Assembly: GCF_004310665.1 (NCBI RefSeq)
Contig: NZ_SIXF01000007.1
Coordinates: 124,001-188,000, forward strand
DNA length: 64,000 nt
DNA from: Pedobacter kyonggii
GTDB taxonomy: Bacteria > Bacteroidota > Bacteroidia > Sphingobacteriales > Sphingobacteriaceae
Reading direction: 5' to 3'
Below are positions 18,539 to 27,902 of the stretch, piece after piece. The notes below the pieces were generated by a model. The model saw nothing but the letters and a program-made list of their open reading frames with translations. It searched no databases and was not told the origin of the DNA. Each line of letters opens with the position of its first letter. Position 1 is the first letter of the stretch. Position numbers and translations under genes: made by a program.

Positions 18539-21351
18539 TGAAACGCAGATTTATACTTTTCTTGTGTTTAACAACTATGTTTTGCTCCCTAAAAGCACAG
18601 CAAACGGAGAAATTATACCTATCAGGAACTGGAAACGACAATACCGTTAACTGGGATTTCTTCTGTACAGCTGGCGCAAATTCGGGCAAATGGACCACCA
18701 TTCCAGTGCCATCAAACTGGGAATTACAAGGTTTTGGGAAATATAATTATGGTTTCAATAAAGAAGAAAATAAAGGTAAAGAACAAGGACTTTATAAGTA
18801 TATATTTAAGGTTCCTACAGATTGGAAAAACCGGAAAATCAATATTGTTTTCGAGGGATCGATGACCGATACCGAGGTTAAAATCAATGGTAAATCTGCC
18901 GGAGAAATACATCAGGGTTCGTTTTATGTGTTTAGATACGATATTTCTAGATTGGTAAAACTTAGTAGCGATAATCTACTTGAGGTAAAAGTATCCAAAC
19001 ATTCAGCTAATCAATCGGTTAATGAAGCCGAACGCAAAGCAGATTTCTGGATTTTTGGTGGCATTTTCAGACCAGTTTACCTGGAATCTTTACCGCAAAC
19101 GCATATCGATCGGATTCAGATTGATGCTAAAGCTGATGGCAATTTAAATGCTCAATTGAGTTATGCAGGTGATGCGGATAAGGTTGAAGTAGAGCTTTTA
19201 GGAAAAGATGGAAAACGTTTTGGAGATCGATTTACGACTTCAATAAAAAGAGGAAATAAAAACATACAGTTCAATCATCAGTTTTCTAACCCAGCATTAT
19301 GGTCGTCAGAATTTCCAAATCTTTACACTGCAACATTCACTTTAGTTAAAAATGGCAAAGAAATCCATCAGCTTTCTAAAAAGATAGGTTTCAGAACGGT
19401 AGAAGTAAAAGAACGCGATGGTGTATATGTAAATGGGGTGAAAATGAAATTCAAAGGCGTAAACCGCCACTCTTTTTATCCATTATCAGGCCGTACTACG
19501 AGTAAAAAAATCAGCATAGCCGATGTGCTGTTAATGAAAGAAATGAACATGAATGCCGTTCGGATGTCGCATTATCCACCAGATGGACATTTCTTAGACG
19601 TTTGTGATTCGCTCGGCTTATTCGTAATGGATGAATTGGCAGGCTGGCATGGTACTTATGATACGCCTACGGGAACAAAATTGATGAAAGAAATGATGTT
19701 GAATGATGAAAATCATCCATCAATTATCTTTTGGGCAAATGGAAATGAAGGCGGGCATAACCGCGAACTTGATCATCTTTTTGCTGAAGAAGATATTCAA
19801 AAACGTCCATTAATCCACCCTTGGGAAGTTTTTAGAGGTTTCGAAACCACCCATTACCGCGAATTTAACTACGGAATCGGCAATTACGATCACGGACACA
19901 ATATTCTAATGCCGACCGAATTTCTGCATGGCATGTGGGATGGCGGTCATGGTGCAGGCATTGAAGATTACTGGAATGCCATGTGGAAGAATCCACTTTC
20001 TGCAGGTGGTTTCCTTTGGGATTTTGCCGATCAGGCTGTCGTGCGTACCGATAAAAATGGCGAATTAGATACCGATGGAAATCATGGTCCTGACGGAATT
20101 GTTGGACCTTACCACGAAAAAGAAGGTAGTTTCTTTACCATTAAAGAAGTCTGGAGCCCTGTTTTTGTAGAGAAAAGAGAAATGACAGCTGGTTTTGATG
20201 GTTCGTTTATATTAGAAAACCGTTATGCATTTACCAATCTCAATCAATGTACATTCAACTGGAAATTAAAGAAATTAAAAGCAGGAACGGATGCAGCATT
20301 CAAATCGGGTAAAGCAGACGCTCCAAATATCAAACCTTTCGAAAAAGGAAAGTTAAAGATTAATCTTCCAGGCGACTGGAGGAGCTTTGATGCACTTTAT
20401 CTGACCGCCAATGCACCCGATGGCAAGGAATTGTTTACCTGGAGTTTTCCGATAACACTGCCTAAAAATGATGCAGAGAAAATTGTTGTAAAAACAGGTT
20501 CTTCAAAGGTAAATATTAAAGAGGATGCGAAAGTTTATCAGGTTTCTGCCAACGGCGTAAATTTAACATTCGATAAAATAACAGGTTTACTGCAACAAGC
20601 AAAGAATGCAAGTGGTATCATCCCATTTTCAAACGGACCGATTTTGCAGGAAGGTGTAAATAATTTCAAAAACTTCACACAAAAAATGGATGGAGAGAAT
20701 TTAATTATTTCATCCAAATTTGATAAAAAAGAAAGTTGGAATACTCTACAATGGACGATTTACCCATCAGGCTGGTTAAAAATGGAAGTGCAATATTTTC
20801 CATCAGATTACTTTACCACTTTCGTAGGACTGAACTTCTCTTATCCTGAATCAGAAATCAAAGCAGTTGAATATAAAGGAAACGGGCCATACCGCGTTTG
20901 GAAAAACCGAATGAAAGGCACACAGTTTGGCATTTGGAAAAAGGATTATAACAATTCAGCAACTGGTGAAGCACCTTGGCAATACCCTGAATTTAAAGGC
21001 TATTATTCAAACATGTATTGGTGTGAGTTTATTGGCAAACAACAATCGTTTAAGGTAGTTACAGATAGGGAAGATGTGTTCTTAAGGTTGTTTACACCGA
21101 AAAAATCAAAAGATACAGAATATGATAACATGAGTCCGACATTTCCAAATGGTGATATTTCATTTATGAACGCAATTTCGGCAATTGGCACAAAAACACA
21201 AAAGCCAGAAACTACAGGCCCGATGGGTATGAAGAATATTTATTACGATTTTGATAAAGCCCCAGGTAGGGCACTAAATATGACCTTGTATTTTGATTTT
21301 TCAACCAATACATCGTCATTGCGAGGAGGCACGACGAAGCAATCTTATTAA
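18538..21351 (+). CDS. GH2 glycoside hydrolase (beta-galactosidase-like), repeat-derived C-terminus
   Basis: Exported retaining beta-glycosidase, 937 residues, probably releasing galactose or a related sugar from pectin side chains. Its ATG overlaps the previous stop by one base (TAATG). The order is signal peptide, sugar-binding jelly roll (about 35-190), immunoglobulin-like domain, then TIM barrel with NGNEGG acid/base Glu (E404) and candidate nucleophile E461 in PTEFLHGMWDGG. The region after 620 is a beta-sandwich with poor recognisability. The last residues (SSLRGGTTKQSY) and the stop codon are encoded by repeat R3a, which begins at 21314, so the ancestral C-terminus was probably replaced or extended. 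GH2 also contains glucuronidases, mannosidases and arabinosidases, so substrate is uncertain. Confidence 0.85.
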   Translation: MKRRFILFLCLTTMFCSLKAQQTEKLYLSGTGNDNTVNWDFFCTAGANSGKWTTIPVPSNWELQGFGKYNYGFNKEENKGKEQGLYKYIFKVPTDWKNRKINIVFEGSMTDTEVKINGKSAGEIHQGSFYVFRYDISRLVKLSSDNLLEVKVSKHSANQSVNEAERKADFWIFGGIFRPVYLESLPQTHIDRIQIDAKADGNLNAQLSYAGDADKVEVELLGKDGKRFGDRFTTSIKRGNKNIQFNHQFSNPALWSSEFPNLYTATFTLVKNGKEIHQLSKKIGFRTVEVKERDGVYVNGVKMKFKGVNRHSFYPLSGRTTSKKISIADVLLMKEMNMNAVRMSHYPPDGHFLDVCDSLGLFVMDELAGWHGTYDTPTGTKLMKEMMLNDENHPSIIFWANGNEGGHNRELDHLFAEEDIQKRPLIHPWEVFRGFETTHYREFNYGIGNYDHGHNILMPTEFLHGMWDGGHGAGIEDYWNAMWKNPLSAGGFLWDFADQAVVRTDKNGELDTDGNHGPDGIVGPYHEKEGSFFTIKEVWSPVFVEKREMTAGFDGSFILENRYAFTNLNQCTFNWKLKKLKAGTDAAFKSGKADAPNIKPFEKGKLKINLPGDWRSFDALYLTANAPDGKELFTWSFPITLPKNDAEKIVVKTGSSKVNIKEDAKVYQVSANGVNLTFDKITGLLQQAKNASGIIPFSNGPILQEGVNNFKNFTQKMDGENLIISSKFDKKESWNTLQWTIYPSGWLKMEVQYFPSDYFTTFVGLNFSYPESEIKAVEYKGNGPYRVWKNRMKGTQFGIWKKDYNNSATGEAPWQYPEFKGYYSNMYWCEFIGKQQSFKVVTDREDVFLRLFTPKKSKDTEYDNMSPTFPNGDISFMNAISAIGTKTQKPETTGPMGMKNIYYDFDKAPGRALNMTLYFDFSTNTSSLRGGTTKQSY

Positions 21352-21419
21352 TGAAATGAAATATAATAACTTAACAAAAAGATTGCTTCAGCTCGCGCAG
21401 GCCCAGCTTCGCAATGACG
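21314..21419. repeat. Palindromic repeat, family R3 (copy a), supplies a stop codon
   Basis: CGTCATTGCGAGGAGGCACG at the left and CAGCTTCGCAATGACG at the right. It starts inside the GH2 reading frame and provides its TAA (21349-21351). Other R3 copies: 26391-26487, 31525-31612, 42103-42207, a half copy at 51370-51400 and a decayed one at 52741-52806. Confidence 0.75.
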
Positions 21420-21444
21420 AATATCTTTAAAGAAGAAAGAATAG

Positions 21445-21578
21445 CCCGCAGATAGCGCGGATTTACGCAGATGAGAAATTATTGGTCTGCGTAAATCTTC
21501 GAAATCAGCGGGAACAAATAAATAATAACTGAGTCAGTGTAATCAATTAATCTGTGCAATCCAACAATCTGTGTAATC
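21445..21578. repeat. Palindromic repeat with ATTTACGCAGAT / ATCTGCG-type arms
   Basis: CCCGCAGATAGCGCGGATTTACGCAGAT faces TCTGCGTAAATCTTCGAAATCAGCGGGA in inverted orientation (21445-21513). A looser tail with AATCTGTGCAATCC and AATCTGTGTAATCAT follows to 21578. A short relative (TCTGTGTCTATCCGTGTCC) is at 32818-32836. Confidence 0.6.
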
Positions 21579-21592
21579 ATATACGAAGCGTA

Positions 21593-24331
21593 ATGAACAT
21601 TAAAATCTACATAGCGATCATCAGCATTTGGTTCCTATCCTTTTCAAAAGTGATAGCGCAAGTCTCGTTGCAGAATACCACCTGCGAAATGCTCGAGAAC
21701 CCTTTGGGTATTGATGTTTCGAAACCCCGGTTGGCATGGCATATCATCTCAAATGAAAGAAATGTAATGCAAACGGCTTACCAGATTTTGGTGTCTTCTT
21801 CGCCAGAGAAATTAAATGCTAATGATGGGGATTTGTGGGATTCAGGAAAGATTAACTCACCAGAATCTATTCATGTATCTTACAACGGAAAAGTGCTTAA
21901 AAGCCGGATGAAAGCCTATTGGAAAGTTAAAGTGTGGACTAATGTTGGGCAAAGCGAATGGTCTGCTAACAACTATTTTTCGATGGGTCTGCTGTACTAC
22001 AAAGATTGGCCAAAAGGCTGGATTGGTTTTGACAGGGCTTTCCCATGGGATAACATTAAAACCGATTCTCGTTTATCAGCCCGGTATTTCAGAAAAGAAT
22101 TTCAGAGTTCGAAAACTGTAAGATCAGCCACCGCATCTATCATAGGTTTAGGTTTGTATGAGCTCTATATCAACGGCAAAAAAGTTGGAAATGATGTTTT
22201 ATCTCCATCGCCTACAGATTACTCTAAAAACGTAAAATATAATACTTACGATGTAACCAGTTATCTTCAGAATGGTAAAAATGCAGTTGGCATGATACTC
22301 GGAAATGGCCGTTTCTTCGCTATGCGTCAAAATGAAAAGCCTTATAAAATAAAAACATTTGGTTTTCCGAAAATGCTGATGAATATCAACATTGTTTACA
22401 CTGATGGAACAACAGCAAATATTGATACCGACGATAGTTGGAAAGGCACAGCAGATGGGCCAATCAGAACGAATAACGAATATGATGGTGAAGAATACGA
22501 TGCTACAAAAGAAGCAGCGGGCTGGAATAAGGTAGGTTTTGACGATAGCAGGTGGGCAAAAGCAGAATTTGTACAAGAACCAACAGGAACCATTGAAGCC
22601 CAGATGAACGAAAACATGAAAGTGATGAATACGCTTAAACCCGTTTTAATTACTAAACTTTCTGGTGGCCGGTATATTTTGGATATGGGTCAAAACATGG
22701 TGGGTTGGTTGCAGATCAAGGTAAAAGGCGTAAAGGGCAAACAAATCAAAATGCGTTTTGCCGAATCACTTCAAAACAATGGCGAACTTTTTACGGCAAA
22801 TCTTCGCAATGCGAAATGCACCGATTTATACACTTTAAGAGGAGGCGAGTTAGAAACCTGGGAGCCTACCTTTGCTTACCGCGGATTTAGATACGTAGAA
22901 CTTTCAGGATATACTTACCAACCATCAGTGAATGATTTTCTTGGCAAAATGATTTATGATAACATTAAAACAGTTGGAACTTTCGAAACCTCAGATGCTT
23001 TAACCAATCAGCTCTTCAAAAATGCTTGGTGGGGCATCGCCGGAAGTTATAAGGGGATTCCGGTTGATTGCCCTCAACGCAACGAGCGGATGCCTTGGTT
23101 AGGAGATAGAGGCGCTGTGGCTTACGGAGAAAGTTTTCTTTTTGATAACGGACGCTTTTATGCCAAATGGTTACAGGACATCAGAAACTCGCAAAAGGAA
23201 GATGGTGCTATTCCTGATGTGGCACCTGCTTTCTGGAGGTATTACAGCGATAATATGACCTGGCCAGGAGCAATGCTTTTGGTTACCGAAATGTTATATA
23301 AACAAACCGGCGATATTTCTGCCGTTCGCGATAATTATCCGGCAATGAAAAAGTGGCTGGCCTACATGCAAGACCGCTACATGAAAGATCACATTTTGAC
23401 CAAAGATAGTTACGGCGATTGGTGTATGCCACCCATTACTATCGAGTTTGGCCGGGGTAAAAGTGCAGACAAAAAATATCCTTCTGAATTAATCTCAACG
23501 GCTTATTATTATCATTTCACGCAGTTGATGATTCAATTTGCTAAGGTAAGCGGCAACGATGAAGATGTAAAAGCATATGAACTTTTGGGGAATAAAATCA
23601 AAGATGCTTTTAACCAAAAATATTATAACGATAAAGGTTATTATGCTGCTAATGCCTTAACGGATAACATCATTCCGCTTTATTTCGGAATGGTTCCACA
23701 GAACAAAATAGATCAGGTTTTTAAAAATATTACTTATACTGTTGAAGTGACCAATAAAGGCCATTTAAGTAATGGTTTGGTAGGTATTCAGTGGCTAATG
23801 CGCTGTTTAAACGATTATGGCCGACCAGATTTAGCTTACACCGTGGCTACGCAAAAATCTTATCCTAGCTGGGGTTACATGGTTGATAATGGTGCAACAA
23901 CTATTTGGGAATTATGGAATGGCAATACGGCCGATCCGAAAATGAATTCGCAGAACCATGTGATGATGCTAGGCGATCTGCTGATCTGGTATTACGAAAA
24001 TCTGGCTGGTATAAAATCTGAAGAGGCTGCTTTTAAAAAGATCATCATGAAACCTGAAATGATTAATGGTTTAAGCTCAGTAAACGCAAGTTACAATTCG
24101 GTTTATGGGTTAATCAAAAGCAGTTATAGCAAAACGGCCAATCAGTTTAATTGGGACATTACCATCCCAGCAAATACAACGGCGTTGGTTTACATTCCTG
24201 CAAATAATAAAAATGAAGTTTTAGAAAAAAATAATTCTATAAAAGATTTAAAATTTATAAAAATGGATAATAACAGGGCAGTTTATGAGCTTGGCTCTGG
24301 CGATTATGCTTTTGTGGTGGAGCGGAAATAA
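21593..24331 (+). CDS. GH78 alpha-L-rhamnosidase (copy 1)
   Basis: Inverting hydrolase that removes terminal alpha-linked L-rhamnose, here presumably from rhamnogalacturonan. The 912-residue protein begins at 21593, giving a signal peptide ending VIAQ. Domain order follows the family: N-terminal sandwich starting NTTCEMLENPLGIDVSKPRLAWH, a second sandwich (SARYFRKEF, GLGLYELYINGKKVG), then the (alpha/alpha)6 catalytic barrel with DCPQRNERMPWLGDRG (general acid Glu region) and GATTIWELWNG (base region), and a C-terminal sandwich. It is full length for the family. The upstream 240 bases are repeats only, so it is probably transcribed from the upstream operon rather than a local promoter. One of three GH78 genes in the window. 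Confidence 0.92.
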   Translation: MNIKIYIAIISIWFLSFSKVIAQVSLQNTTCEMLENPLGIDVSKPRLAWHIISNERNVMQTAYQILVSSSPEKLNANDGDLWDSGKINSPESIHVSYNGKVLKSRMKAYWKVKVWTNVGQSEWSANNYFSMGLLYYKDWPKGWIGFDRAFPWDNIKTDSRLSARYFRKEFQSSKTVRSATASIIGLGLYELYINGKKVGNDVLSPSPTDYSKNVKYNTYDVTSYLQNGKNAVGMILGNGRFFAMRQNEKPYKIKTFGFPKMLMNINIVYTDGTTANIDTDDSWKGTADGPIRTNNEYDGEEYDATKEAAGWNKVGFDDSRWAKAEFVQEPTGTIEAQMNENMKVMNTLKPVLITKLSGGRYILDMGQNMVGWLQIKVKGVKGKQIKMRFAESLQNNGELFTANLRNAKCTDLYTLRGGELETWEPTFAYRGFRYVELSGYTYQPSVNDFLGKMIYDNIKTVGTFETSDALTNQLFKNAWWGIAGSYKGIPVDCPQRNERMPWLGDRGAVAYGESFLFDNGRFYAKWLQDIRNSQKEDGAIPDVAPAFWRYYSDNMTWPGAMLLVTEMLYKQTGDISAVRDNYPAMKKWLAYMQDRYMKDHILTKDSYGDWCMPPITIEFGRGKSADKKYPSELISTAYYYHFTQLMIQFAKVSGNDEDVKAYELLGNKIKDAFNQKYYNDKGYYAANALTDNIIPLYFGMVPQNKIDQVFKNITYTVEVTNKGHLSNGLVGIQWLMRCLNDYGRPDLAYTVATQKSYPSWGYMVDNGATTIWELWNGNTADPKMNSQNHVMMLGDLLIWYYENLAGIKSEEAAFKKIIMKPEMINGLSSVNASYNSVYGLIKSSYSKTANQFNWDITIPANTTALVYIPANNKNEVLEKNNSIKDLKFIKMDNNRAVYELGSGDYAFVVERK

Positions 24332-24337
24332 AATAAT

Positions 24338-24410
24338 GGTTCGTGGTGACACGAACCATGGCGAGAAAGGATTACTGTATATAAGCCTCGATATGTGTCT
24401 TCACGAACCG
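24338..24410. repeat. Palindromic repeat, family R4 (copy a)
   Basis: Inner hairpin GGTTCGT (24338-24344) / ACGAACC (24351-24357), with a related inverted arm TCTTCACGAACCG at the right end. R4-type copies recur at 28854-28970, 32738-32805 and 44641-44710, always between genes. Confidence 0.65.
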
Positions 24411-24432
24411 AAACAATAATTAAAATACAATT

Positions 24433-25098
24433 ATGAGAAAGTTTTTTAAATCATTTATGCTACTCACCTTACTGATTACCTCAGTAAATGCATTCAGCCA
24501 AACCAAAGATATTGCTGTGCCAGAAGAAATCCTGACGAGAGCAAAAGAATGGACTTCTGCACTAAATTTAACCGACAGAACAAAAAAATCTGCTGTCGAA
24601 AATGTAATTGCAGTTCATTTAACCGCAATTAGAGATTGGCATAACGATCATCCATCATCAACCGTTCCTGACGGAATAAACCCTGTTACGGGCAATAAAC
24701 TAAGTGATTTAGACAAACAGATCATTGCTGATTCTGCTATGCCGTCAACCGTTCATCAATCGCTTATGGATGGATTGAAAAAGAATTTAACACCAGAGCA
24801 GGTAGAAACCATTTTAGACAAATACACCATCGGAAAGGTTGAATTCACAATGAAAGGTTACAAAGCAATTGTTCCAGATTTAACTGCTGATGAAGAAGCG
24901 AAGATTTTAGCTTTTTTGAAACAAGCCAGGGAACAAGCTGTCGATTATAAAAACATGAAACAGATTTCGGCCATTTTCGAAATGTACAAAACGAAATCGG
25001 AGCAGATGTTAAATAACAACGGTCGCAGTTGGAGAGCGCTTTACAGTGCTTATACTAAAAAGATAAAAGAAGAGAAAGCAGCAAAACAAAAGCAGTAG
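24433..25098 (+). CDS. Exported DUF3826 protein
   Basis: Small exported protein of 221 residues, function unknown. It has a signal peptide (ends near AFSQ, 24) and a mainly helical, charged body: TRAKEWTSALNLTDRTKKSAVENVIAVHLTAIRDWHND, split here over about 36-75, then VPDGINP, and a lysine-rich C-terminus (KKIKEEKAAKQKQ). This matches what I recall as DUF3826, a Bacteroidetes family repeatedly found inside pectin utilisation loci next to rhamnosidases and lyases. It has no recognisable catalytic motif. By position it sits between a GH78 rhamnosidase and a BNR protein and may act as an accessory or binding factor; that is inference from context only. Confidence 0.75.
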   Translation: MRKFFKSFMLLTLLITSVNAFSQTKDIAVPEEILTRAKEWTSALNLTDRTKKSAVENVIAVHLTAIRDWHNDHPSSTVPDGINPVTGNKLSDLDKQIIADSAMPSTVHQSLMDGLKKNLTPEQVETILDKYTIGKVEFTMKGYKAIVPDLTADEEAKILAFLKQAREQAVDYKNMKQISAIFEMYKTKSEQMLNNNGRSWRALYSAYTKKIKEEKAAKQKQ

Positions 25099-25115
25099 GC
25101 AATTTTCCTGCCTCA

Positions 25116-25199
25116 CGTCATTCCCGCGCAGGCGCGAATCTTAAAGCAAACAATGAATAGTAAACGCATTAAGATCCCCCAGTCAAGCTGAGAATGACG
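25116..25199. repeat. Palindromic repeat, family R2 (copy c, inverted)
   Basis: Begins CGTCATTCCCGCGCAGGCG and ends AGTCAAGCTGAGAATGACG, the reverse orientation of copy a. It fills the gap between the DUF3826 gene and the next BNR gene. Confidence 0.75.
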
Positions 25200-25232
25200 A
25201 CCGTTTATAAATAGTTGATTAACAAAAACATT

Positions 25233-26369
25233 ATGATATCAAAAAAAATATACATCACCATCAATCTAATTTTTGCGTTCACCATTTGTGCCAACGCCCA
25301 GGTAGAAAAATGGCAAACGGGTATCGTTAAGCAAGAATTCCTATACGATAAAGCACCATTTCCATCCTGCCACTCCGCAACAATAGCAGAAACGCAAACA
25401 GGTTTAGTGGCCTCGTTTTTTGGAGGAACCAAAGAACGAAATCCAGACGTAGAAATCTACATCAGCCGTTTTGTTGATGGAAAATGGCTTGCACCGGTTT
25501 CGGTTGCTAACGGTATCCAACCTGATGGTAAAAGATTACCCACTTGGAATCCGGTTTTATATCAGGTTCCTGGTGGAGATTTACTGTTATTTTATAAAAT
25601 CGGGCCAAAACCATCAGAATGGTGGGGCATGATGAGAACCTCAAAAGATGGCGGTAAAACCTGGTCGGATGCTACAAAATTGCCCTATGGTTATATCGGC
25701 CCTGTAAAAAATAAACCTGTTTTGTTAAGCAATGGAAACCTTTTTGCACCATCAAGCAAAGAAGGCGATGGTTGGAAAATCCACTTCGAGGTAACCAAGG
25801 ATAATGGTAAAACCTGGAGAACAATAGGCCCATTGCCCGAAAATGGAATCAAAGCCATTCAACCGAGCATTTTACAACATGGAAATGGAAAATTGCAGCT
25901 ATTGGCCAGAACCGCCAACCGTGCCATTGTAGAATCCTGGTCTGAAGATAACGGCAAAACATGGTCGGCATTAACCAAAACATCATTACCAAACAATAAC
26001 TCCGGTACAGATGCAGTAACCATGAAAGATGGCCGTCATGTACTGGTTTACAACCATGTTTTGCCTCCGGGCGATTTAGCCAAAGGGCCACGTACCCCAT
26101 TAAATGTTTCGGTTTCAAAAGACGGAAAAAAATGGTCGGCCGCATTGATTTTAGAAGATTCGCCCATTAGCCAATATTCTTATCCGGCAGTGATCCAAAC
26201 CGCTGATGGTATGTTACACTTTATTTACACCTGGAGAAGAGAAAAAATTAAACATGTGGTGGTAGATCCATCGAAGCTAAAACTAAAGAAAATCAAAAAT
26301 GGGATCTGGCCAAAACTGAAAGGTTATATGGCTCCGGTAATTACTGAAACTAAAAATGAGGAGGGTTAA
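25233..26369 (+). CDS. Secreted BNR-repeat sialidase-fold protein
   Basis: Exported six-bladed propeller protein, 378 residues, annotated in general as exo-alpha-sialidase-like; the true substrate is unknown. The ATG at 25233 begins the signal peptide (ends NAQ); earlier in-frame codons are weaker. Four Asp boxes are visible: SKDGGKTWSDATK, TKDNGKTWRTIGP, SEDNGKTWSALTK and SKDGKKWSAAL. The opening PFPSCHSATIAETQTGLVAS and FFGGTKERNPDVEIYISR are conserved in this subfamily. In the RG-II pathway of Bacteroides a GH33 enzyme releases the sialic-acid-like sugar Dha, so Kdo or Dha release is one reasonable hypothesis here. It is unlikely to act on animal sialic acid given the plant-polymer context. 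Confidence 0.7.
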   Translation: MISKKIYITINLIFAFTICANAQVEKWQTGIVKQEFLYDKAPFPSCHSATIAETQTGLVASFFGGTKERNPDVEIYISRFVDGKWLAPVSVANGIQPDGKRLPTWNPVLYQVPGGDLLLFYKIGPKPSEWWGMMRTSKDGGKTWSDATKLPYGYIGPVKNKPVLLSNGNLFAPSSKEGDGWKIHFEVTKDNGKTWRTIGPLPENGIKAIQPSILQHGNGKLQLLARTANRAIVESWSEDNGKTWSALTKTSLPNNNSGTDAVTMKDGRHVLVYNHVLPPGDLAKGPRTPLNVSVSKDGKKWSAALILEDSPISQYSYPAVIQTADGMLHFIYTWRREKIKHVVVDPSKLKLKKIKNGIWPKLKGYMAPVITETKNEEG

Positions 26370-26390
26370 GATGATAGATTCAATGAGATA

Positions 26391-26487
26391 CGTCATTTCG
26401 AGGTTGTTGCGAGGAGGCACGATGTGGCAATCTATCCTGTCAAGAAAGATCGCTTCGGCTGATGAAAAATCAGCACTCGCAATGACG
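26391..26487. repeat. Palindromic repeat, family R3 (copy b), supplies a start codon
   Basis: CGTCATTTCGAGGTTGTTGC at the left and CAGCACTCGCAATGACG at the right. The ATG at 26482 within the right end starts the following esterase gene with a good signal peptide. Confidence 0.75.
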
Positions 26488-27897
26488 GGTAGGGTGCTTA
26501 GATATTTTGCTATATTATTTATTGCCTATATATCCTCTGTAAATAATCTCTCCGCCCAAACCCAAAACAGCGATAACCTCTATAAAAAACCACTTATTGA
26601 TGTTTTGAAAGAGATCCAAACACGCTTCAAGGTACAAATCAAATATTCCGAACCGCAGGTAAAAGACAAATGGGTGAACTATGCAGAATGGCGCTTTCGT
26701 GCTAACGTTGATGAAACAATATCGAATGTACTTGCACCTTTAGATATGAAAGTAAACAAAGAAAAGCCAGGTGTTTACAAATTGAAAGAATACGAATATT
26801 ACCGTTGGGAAGTTCAGGATGGATGGGCCTATCTAGATAGCTTGGCAACAAAATACCACGACCAGGCCAGCTGGGAAAAACGAAAGGCAGAAATAAAGCC
26901 CGAGTTATATCAAGCCTTATTATTGTCACCATTGCCTGCCAAACCAAATTCAAAACCGATTATCACAGCGAAAAGGATTTTTGACGGGTATTCTGTAGAA
27001 AACATTGCACTAGAGATTCTACCCGGTGTTTGGATTAACGGCTCTCTATATAAACCATTACATTTTAAAGGAAAAATCCCATTGGTGCTAAGTCCGGACG
27101 GGCACTGGGAAAAGCAGCGTTTTAGGCCCGATTGCCAGATTCGCTGTGCAATGATTGCCAGAATGGGCGCTATGGCTTTTAGCTACGACTTATTTGCCTG
27201 GGGCGAATCGATGCTCCAGTTTAAATACGAAGATCACCGCAAAAGTTTGGCGCAAACCGTTCAGACTTTGGGCGGAATCAGGATTTTAGACTACTTCAGT
27301 GCGCTAAAAGAAACCGATACAGCCAGAATTGGCATCAGTGGAGGTTCGGGTGCAGGAAGTCATTCTATTTTAATGACCGCCATGGATGACAGGATTAAAC
27401 TAAGTGCTCCTGTTGTAGCGATGTCATCTTACTTTTATGGTGGCTGCCCATGCGAAAGCGGAATGCCAATCCATCAGTGCGGAGGTGGAACAGATAATGT
27501 TGAATTGGCTGCAATGGCCGCTCCAAGGCCACAATTATTGGTGTCAGATGGTAGCGACTGGACGGCACACACACCTGAACACGATTTTCCTTATCTACAA
27601 AAAATGTACAGCTATTATGGTGTGAAAGATAAGGTACAGAATGTTCACCTTCCTGATGAAAAACATGATTTTGGCATTAATAAACGTATTGCACTTTACG
27701 ACTTCCTGATCAGAAACTTTAAACTAAATGGTGCTGCAGTTAAAGATAAAACTGGTAAATACAATGAAAGTAAGGTAACCATCGAAAAGGAAAATGCCCT
27801 TTACGTTTTTGGCGATAAAGGCGAAGAACTACCTAAAAATGCAGTGATGGGATTTGAAAATCTGGAAAAATTATTCCCGTTAAACAAAAGCAAATAG
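26482..27897 (+). CDS. Alpha/beta-hydrolase esterase with N-terminal STN-like domain
   Basis: Probable exported carbohydrate esterase, 471 residues. The ATG at 26482 comes from the end of repeat R3b and starts a signal peptide (MTGRVLRYFAILFIAYIS, ends LSAQ); the longer open frame back to 26356 is translated repeat. Residues about 33-100 (KPLIDVLKEIQTRFKVQIKY, NVDETISNVLAPLDMKV, GVYKLKEY) resemble the secretin/TonB short N-terminal domain. The hydrolase domain follows: GISGGSGAGSH with nucleophile S286, and EKHDFG with H395. The GGCPCESGMP segment is cysteine-rich and unusual. Related enzymes deacetylate xylan (acetyl-xylan-esterase type) or cleave glucuronoyl esters; substrate here is inferred as pectin ester. 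The STN fusion is uncommon in my knowledge. Confidence 0.65.
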   Translation: MTGRVLRYFAILFIAYISSVNNLSAQTQNSDNLYKKPLIDVLKEIQTRFKVQIKYSEPQVKDKWVNYAEWRFRANVDETISNVLAPLDMKVNKEKPGVYKLKEYEYYRWEVQDGWAYLDSLATKYHDQASWEKRKAEIKPELYQALLLSPLPAKPNSKPIITAKRIFDGYSVENIALEILPGVWINGSLYKPLHFKGKIPLVLSPDGHWEKQRFRPDCQIRCAMIARMGAMAFSYDLFAWGESMLQFKYEDHRKSLAQTVQTLGGIRILDYFSALKETDTARIGISGGSGAGSHSILMTAMDDRIKLSAPVVAMSSYFYGGCPCESGMPIHQCGGGTDNVELAAMAAPRPQLLVSDGSDWTAHTPEHDFPYLQKMYSYYGVKDKVQNVHLPDEKHDFGINKRIALYDFLIRNFKLNGAAVKDKTGKYNESKVTIEKENALYVFGDKGEELPKNAVMGFENLEKLFPLNKSK

Positions 27898-27902
27898 TGG
27901 AT

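Noticed and set aside
22199-22576. 125-codon minus-strand cysteine-rich frame in GH78 copy 1
   Set aside because: Antisense to a conserved enzyme domain; composition is a by-product.
15155-26369. True sialidases acting on host sialic acid
   Set aside because: The surrounding genes all point to plant pectin; the BNR fold alone does not show sialic acid specificity.
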